Of a DNA stretch of 9,466 nucleotides, positions 5,694-9,466 are shown piece after piece (the stretch's first letter is position 1; every line of letters starts with the position of its first letter). The notes under the pieces are model-generated. The model ran no database searches, was not told the origin of the DNA, and saw nothing but the letters and a program-made list of their open reading frames with translations. Position numbers and translations under genes: made by a program. The stretch spans positions 1-9,466 of the forward strand of contig PFLI01000137.1 of NCBI GenBank assembly GCA_002785065.1. The letters are read 5' to 3'. Origin of the DNA: Candidatus Roizmanbacteria bacterium CG_4_10_14_0_8_um_filter_33_9. Its GTDB lineage: Bacteria > Patescibacteriota > Microgenomatia > UBA1406 > GWC2-37-13.

Positions 5694-5723
5694 ATATTAA
5701 TGTACCATTCATCCTTTTGTCAA
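5694..5723 (-). promoter_or_regulatory. Promoter of the pilin pair
   Basis: On the minus strand, a perfect -35 TTGACA (5723-5718), an 18-base spacer and TAATAT (5699-5694) are followed by eight bases and the ATG at 5685. This excludes the upstream in-frame ATG at 5712, which lies between the -35 and -10. The message would be leaderless or nearly so. It is the only protein-gene promoter here with a consensus -35, suggesting stronger expression of the pilins. Confidence 0.65.
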
Positions 5724-5733
5724 GACCAATTTA

Positions 5734-6654
5734 TTAAAGTACATAAATTAACAAAATAATGATCAAAATCCACAATGCGATAGTAGCAATTAATGGAACA
5801 TCTTGTGTAATTATTTTTTCCGGTCTCTCCCCTTGTTCTTTTTCATACAAAAGCTGAGCATATCTTACCACACCATAAACCACCAATGGAACAGTAATCA
5901 TCATCCATTTACGGGCTTCAAAATCAGGAAGGATTTGACTGGTAAGAGGGGAAAATATTGTCCTTACTTGGGGAATTTTCTCCATATAGGTGTATGTTGC
6001 ATACGCCAACATCGTACCAGCTGCAAATGTTGTACTAAGAAAATCAAGAAAGTGAGTTTTGTAACGATAAAGAGACTCTCTTGTTTCTTTTCCATGAACA
6101 ACAAGCTCCGCGTGGCGTTTAATAGTTGCCATAAAAAGAGATACAAAAAATATTGTCAGCAAAAGCCATATAGGAATATGGTACCCTGAAACAATCTCCC
6201 CCGCCAGGACTCGAAGCATAAAAGAAAAAGAAATAGTAAAAATATCAATGGTGGGAAATTTTTTTAAATAAAGAGAATAAAAAAAATGAAGAAGTATAAA
6301 TAAAAGTGCAATTAAAAAAAAGGGGAGCGAGAAAAAAAGAGAGGTAATAAGAGACACTATGGTAAGAATAAAAACAATAAATGTTGCATGTTGAATACTT
6401 ATTTCACCTGAAGCAATGGGCCTATTTTTTTTTATTGGATGTTTTTTATCATATGGATAGTCGATAATATCATTAAGTAAATAAGAAGTTGAAGATAGTA
6501 GACAAAATACAAAAAATGCAGATGTTGTGTGTAAAAAAAGGGGGGAATCAAAGAGCTTTCCTGTAAATATTATAGCAGTAAATACAATAAAATTTTTTAT
6601 CCATTGATTTACCCGTAAAGCTCGAAGATATGTTGTAAACCTTGGTTTCTCCAC
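5734..6654 (-). CDS. UbiA-family prenyltransferase, decaprenyl-phosphate phosphoribosyltransferase-like
   Basis: A 306-residue polytopic membrane protein. From the GTG at 6654 the signatures are RVNQWIKN (14-21), NDIIDYPYDKKHPIKKNRP (61-79) with the N-D-x-x-D-x-x-x-D Mg/diphosphate motif, and YSLYLKKFPTIDIF (126-139) followed by LRVLAGE (147-153). The RxxQWxKN start and the HPxKxxRP extension are typical of the branch including mycobacterial DPPR synthase (Rv3806c type). That enzyme joins phosphoribosyl diphosphate to polyprenyl phosphate, the first step to lipid-linked arabinose or ribose donors. The GTG at 6669 is often the automatic choice, but it lies within the GTGTATAAT promoter; the GTG at 6654 is six bases after TATAAT. 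The quinone-type UbiA alternative is less likely. It precedes the pilin pair on the same strand. Confidence 0.87.
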   Translation of the reverse strand: MEKPRFTTYLRALRVNQWIKNFIVFTAIIFTGKLFDSPLFLHTTSAFFVFCLLSSTSYLLNDIIDYPYDKKHPIKKNRPIASGEISIQHATFIVFILTIVSLITSLFFSLPFFLIALLFILLHFFYSLYLKKFPTIDIFTISFSFMLRVLAGEIVSGYHIPIWLLLTIFFVSLFMATIKRHAELVVHGKETRESLYRYKTHFLDFLSTTFAAGTMLAYATYTYMEKIPQVRTIFSPLTSQILPDFEARKWMMITVPLVVYGVVRYAQLLYEKEQGERPEKIITQDVPLIATIALWILIIILLIYVL

Positions 6655-6660
6655 GTTTGC

Positions 6661-6666
6661 ATTATA
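6661..6666 (-). promoter_or_regulatory. -10 box of the UbiA-like gene
   Basis: The minus strand reads TATAAT (6666-6661), GCAAAC, then GTG at 6654, the same six-base spacing as four other genes here. TG immediately precedes the box. A leaderless mRNA beginning with GTG is predicted. Confidence 0.65.
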
Positions 6667-6697
6667 CACTATTTACATTTAAAATAGTAATTCTGAT

Positions 6698-7834
6698 ATG
6701 ATACAAAAAAAACCATACCAAATCATTCCCAAACTCATTGAGCAACCCACATGGGGAGGAAATTATATTTCTACTTTTAAAGGTCTAGGTGTGGGATCAG
6801 ATAAAAAAATCGGTCAAAGTTATGAACTTTTTGGTGGTTCTAAGTTGTTATTAAATACTGATCAAGCTTCTTTTGAATTGTACAAAAATCCCCCTCTAGA
6901 AAAAGACAGATATGACATTGCAGATGGCACCACAATATATGCACTTGCTTCAAAATATCCCCTTGAAGTTCTTGGCCGAGCAACTCAAAATAAATTTAAA
7001 AGAATGCCCCTTCTTATCAAGTTTACTCAGTCTTTGGGTAATTCGTTTCAACTACACATTAAAGAAAAAGATGCAAATATAAGGTGGAAACCAAAACCAG
7101 AATCATGGTATTTTTTTGAAGATGGACTAATTACGTTTGGGTTGCATAAAAATACAAACATTAATGAATACAAAAACTGTTGTCTCTTTTTGAATAAGGC
7201 AATACAAGAAATCGGCGACAAGGTCAAGAAACATGAATTGAGTTTTAACGACGCACACAAAAATATAGTAGAACTCACCAATTTAAACAATCCTCATCAA
7301 TATGTAAACAATCATCGTGTTAAAAAAGGTTTTCTTGTTGACTTGAGTGGAGGGGGCCTTCATCACTCATGGGAAGAAGACGCTAAAAGCCTTCCTTTAG
7401 GAAATATTGTTTACGAGGTTCAAATTGATGTCGACGACAACTCCTCAACTCTCAGAAGTTTTGATAAAGGAATAATGAAAAAAAACGGCGAAATAAGAAC
7501 CCTTTCTATAGAAGACTACTTTCAATACGTTGATACAAATCCAAACTATAACGATATTAAAAATGCTGTTCGACATCAAAAAGGCAAAAGACTTCTCACA
7601 ACAAAAAACTACTGCCTTGATGAATTGGTTGTAAAAAAACAAAAAAAAGAATATATAGAAGATTCTTTTGTACACCTATTTATTAAGAGTGGTTCAGTTG
7701 TTGTTTCGGGTCCCGATGGAGACGTAAATCTTCAAAGAGGAGCTTCTTGTTTTATTCCGTTTTGTATTAAAAACTATACTTTAATACCTCAAACAAGAAC
7801 TTCAACTGTATTGAAAACTCATATTCTTTTTTAG
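6698..7834 (+). CDS. Type I phosphomannose isomerase-like cupin protein
   Basis: A 378-residue soluble protein resembling type I mannose-6-phosphate isomerase, which interconverts fructose-6-P and mannose-6-P using one zinc. It begins with KPYQIIPKLIEQPTWGGNYI (5-24), the family's W-G-G start. The metal ligands are all present: Q118 and H120 in NSFQLH (usual QVHP), E135 in PESWYFF (usual KTE-WY), and a His at 222/223 in the GGGLHHSW loop. The catalytic motif usually written YRLYDWGR is degenerate here: TLRSFDKG (251-258) keeps one Arg and the Asp but loses the second Arg. A C-terminal cupin (about 310-378) with LFIKSGSVVVS and a GASCFIP turn completes the fold. Only a weak TAGTAA box precedes the ATG. 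Mannose supply fits the neighbouring glycosyltransferases. A different sugar-phosphate substrate is possible. Confidence 0.8.
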   Translation: MIQKKPYQIIPKLIEQPTWGGNYISTFKGLGVGSDKKIGQSYELFGGSKLLLNTDQASFELYKNPPLEKDRYDIADGTTIYALASKYPLEVLGRATQNKFKRMPLLIKFTQSLGNSFQLHIKEKDANIRWKPKPESWYFFEDGLITFGLHKNTNINEYKNCCLFLNKAIQEIGDKVKKHELSFNDAHKNIVELTNLNNPHQYVNNHRVKKGFLVDLSGGGLHHSWEEDAKSLPLGNIVYEVQIDVDDNSSTLRSFDKGIMKKNGEIRTLSIEDYFQYVDTNPNYNDIKNAVRHQKGKRLLTTKNYCLDELVVKKQKKEYIEDSFVHLFIKSGSVVVSGPDGDVNLQRGASCFIPFCIKNYTLIPQTRTSTVLKTHILF

Positions 7835-9318
7835 TTTAGAGAATAAATGGTTGAGACATTGTCCTGATAAATTATCGGAAAATCTTTAAACATGTCTTTT
7901 TGCTTTTTTTGCTTATTTACAATAAGATTGTTGAATAGCAAACTCACTACTGATGGTTTTTTACACAGATACATGTTTTGCAATGTTGGGATAAGTACAA
8001 TTTCAATATTGTATTTTTTTTGAATACTTTGAATTTTAATCCTCCCGGAAAATATGTTTTTCCACTCTTCAAATACATTATTGCTTTCTTTATTTATTGG
8101 TGCTTTCTGGTGCCAGCTCGGCATCCTTCCATCAATAAAAACTTTTTTTTCAGGATACTTCCATATTAAATACCCTCCCCAGCCATATACAGAAAAAAGT
8201 TCTCCATCGAATTTATTCTGTTTCAAAAACTTAATGGCTTTAGCTGGATACATCTGTTCAGCTGTAGACTTATAATAGCTTCCTCCTTCTAGAGATATTT
8301 GTAATAAAATACCCAATAAAAAAAATGTTTGTACATATTTGTTAAATATGGCGAATCTTTCATCTCCTTTTTTTATTTTTTTCACTGTTTTCCAGAGTAT
8401 TTCAAATTGTGCCAATATGTAAAAAATTGACCCAATAACCCAAAGTGGATAATTTCTTATACTGGAAATTGCTGAAAAAAACAAAAATAGTAAAAATAAC
8501 ACAGTAAACAAAGGTGTTGTTTTCCGGTTTTTAAATAAAAAAACCAATACTAAAGTACTGTAAAGATAAAACGGTATGTTAAGTATGGTAAAAAATGGCT
8601 TCCATTCATTTATGTATAAATGAAGAGATGTGTTTGTTGTTTGTCGAATCATTTCTCCAAGCAAACGAAATCCATAGGGATTTATTCCTGTTAGTAATAC
8701 CATTGTAAAAACTACCAAAATCCCAGTCCATATTTCTTTTATACACCTTGTTTTAAGGTATCTATCTAAGTAATAGAATAAAAAAAGAATCAACCCTAAG
8801 ATAAAGCCCCCGTGCAAATTTAACCATAAAATAAATAGAGGTAATAAAATAAGAAACTTGTTTTTTTTATTTTCTCTCAATACAAAAATAAATAAAGAAA
8901 AGAAAAACCATGTCACAACCTGAATGCGAACCCCAAAAAACGGCAACATTATAAATGCACCAACAAGCAATAAAATATTGACAATCCCTACCTCTTTTTT
9001 TATCTGTAAATAAAGGGAAGAAATAGCAAAACAACTAAAAACAAATACTAAACCAAACATCCCAACATAAGAATAAATGCAACTAATAAGTATGTTTGAC
9101 AACCATTCATGATCAATAATTGGATAGCTCGGCATTGTATAGGAGAAAGGATCGGTCTTAAGTATGCCAATTCTTCTCATTAGGTTTCCTGTTTGTAAAT
9201 ACCACCCAAAATCCGGATCAAGAAAAAAAAATCCTTTTAGAACAAACAATATGAAGATAATTAAAAAAACTAATAAATAGCCTTTATTTTTTATTTTTTT
9301 TTGAAGAAAGTATATCAT
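7831..9318 (-). CDS. Multi-pass membrane protein, GT-C-type glycosyltransferase-like
   Basis: A 495-residue protein with about ten or more membrane helices and a C-terminal soluble part. The first outer loop has DPDFGWYLQTGNLMRR (34-49), DPFSYT (56-61) and DHEWLSN (69-75); Asp and His-Glu pairs there recall the catalytic loop of GT-C enzymes, which use lipid-linked sugars outside the membrane. Later signatures are LWLNLHGGF (164-172), NPYG (213-216), NEWKPF (237-242) and SIRNYPLW (286-293). The tail holds YGWGGYLIW (378-386) and VFIDGRMPSW (393-402). I know this pattern as an uncharacterised membrane family in several phyla, so the enzyme class is inference. The ORF extends upstream to 9456, but that part is basic, GC-rich and lies over hairpins. 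The ATG at 9318, seven bases after TGA-TACACT, is preferred. Confidence 0.8.
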   Translation of the reverse strand: MIYFLQKKIKNKGYLLVFLIIFILFVLKGFFFLDPDFGWYLQTGNLMRRIGILKTDPFSYTMPSYPIIDHEWLSNILISCIYSYVGMFGLVFVFSCFAISSLYLQIKKEVGIVNILLLVGAFIMLPFFGVRIQVVTWFFFSLFIFVLRENKKNKFLILLPLFILWLNLHGGFILGLILFLFYYLDRYLKTRCIKEIWTGILVVFTMVLLTGINPYGFRLLGEMIRQTTNTSLHLYINEWKPFFTILNIPFYLYSTLVLVFLFKNRKTTPLFTVLFLLFLFFSAISSIRNYPLWVIGSIFYILAQFEILWKTVKKIKKGDERFAIFNKYVQTFFLLGILLQISLEGGSYYKSTAEQMYPAKAIKFLKQNKFDGELFSVYGWGGYLIWKYPEKKVFIDGRMPSWHQKAPINKESNNVFEEWKNIFSGRIKIQSIQKKYNIEIVLIPTLQNMYLCKKPSVVSLLFNNLIVNKQKKQKDMFKDFPIIYQDNVSTIYSLN

Positions 9319-9325
9319 CTTGAGA

Positions 9326-9334
9326 AGTGTATCA
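9326..9334 (-). promoter_or_regulatory. Possible extended -10 box for the GT-C-like gene
   Basis: The minus strand reads TGA-TACACT (9334-9326), then seven bases, then ATG at 9318. It matches TATAAT at four of six positions with the TG extension. It is weaker than the others but at nearly the same spacing. Confidence 0.4.
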
Positions 9335-9384
9335 AAAACACTTGAAAAAACTGGTCGCAATTGCTGAACGAAGCTCGAACCTTT

Positions 9385-9466
9385 TTTGAGCGAAAATCGC
9401 TCGAATGATTTGAAACCCCGCCCCAGCGTTTCCGCCCGCCGAAACTCGGCGAGCAAAGCAAAACAA
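9385..9466. repeat. GC-rich, hairpin-rich intergenic element, cut by window edge
   Basis: Composition changes sharply from AT-rich to GC-rich here. I see GAGCGA-AAA-TCGCTC (9388-9402, extendable to about 9385-9405), CGCCGA-AAC-TCGGCG (9437-9451), and the inverted pair GAAAC (9412-9416)/GTTTC (9428-9432) around a C-rich loop. No T-tract follows any stem in a terminator-like position. The in-frame extension of the GT-C-like ORF across it gives an Arg/Lys-rich peptide of improbable composition. In an AT-rich genome this could be a structured RNA or a dispersed palindromic repeat; I cannot decide which. Confidence 0.5.

Noticed and set aside
5348..6189. Plus-strand frames opposite the pilin and UbiA genes
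   Set aside because: Antisense shadows; Cys/Lys/Arg-rich products with no recognisable domain.
9319..9456. N-terminal extension of the GT-C-like protein from an ATG at 9456
   Set aside because: The peptide is Arg/Lys-rich with odd composition and lies over GC-rich hairpins; the ATG at 9318 has a promoter-like box at the usual spacing.
1..9466. CRISPR arrays, insertion sequences and attachment sites
   Set aside because: No regularly spaced repeats, transposase or integrase motifs, or flanking direct repeats were seen.

Overview
The window is AT-rich and very densely packed with small bacterial genes. It looks like a Candidate Phyla Radiation (Patescibacteria) genome, most likely Microgenomates-like. 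The grounds are a tandem pair of two-helix 'T4SS pilin' genes, small unannotated proteins of a type I associate with this group, almost no Shine-Dalgarno motifs, intergenic gaps of 0-40 bp, and a tRNA with no encoded CCA. TGA acts as a normal stop: it ends the FtsB-like, GT2 and first pilin genes at well-supported positions. The phylum call is inference from gene content; no marker gene such as 16S rRNA is present.

Layout. Positions 1-1656 (minus strand): a GNAT acetyltransferase, a conserved protein of unknown function, then a membrane protein with an Excalibur-like half-motif. The last is interrupted by an apparent -1 frameshift at an A-AAA-AAG heptamer and runs off the left edge. Positions 1831-2826 (minus): an unknown 134-aa protein followed by a stand-alone DEDDy-type 3'-5' exonuclease. 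Positions 2851-4904 (plus): a YqeY/GatB-like protein, an FtsB/DivIC-like division protein, a CAU-anticodon tRNA with its own promoter, a polyprenyl-phosphate glycosyltransferase (GT2), and a 50-aa single-helix protein overlapping the GT2 stop. Positions 4907-6654 (minus): a UbiA-family prenyltransferase resembling decaprenyl-phosphate phosphoribosyltransferase, then two tandem pilin-like proteins. Positions 6698-7834 (plus): a type I phosphomannose isomerase-like cupin. Positions 7831-9318 (minus): a large multi-pass GT-C-like membrane protein. Positions 9319-9466: a GC-rich, hairpin-rich element cut by the window edge. There is no gene-free stretch above 300 bases; the longest internal gap is 1672-1830, where I see nothing convincing.

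How it fits together. The GT2, UbiA-like, PMI-like and GT-C-like proteins would together supply and use lipid-linked sugars for the cell surface: hexose phosphate interconversion, loading of polyprenyl phosphate, and transfer outside the membrane. The pilins point to a surface appendage or secretion/uptake apparatus whose motor genes lie elsewhere. The most striking sequence-level signal is regulatory. Several genes start exactly six nucleotides after a -10 box (TATAAT, TATACT or TATCAT, some with an upstream TG), which places the transcription start at or next to the start codon. This predicts leaderless mRNAs as a common mode here, and it let me correct several gene starts.
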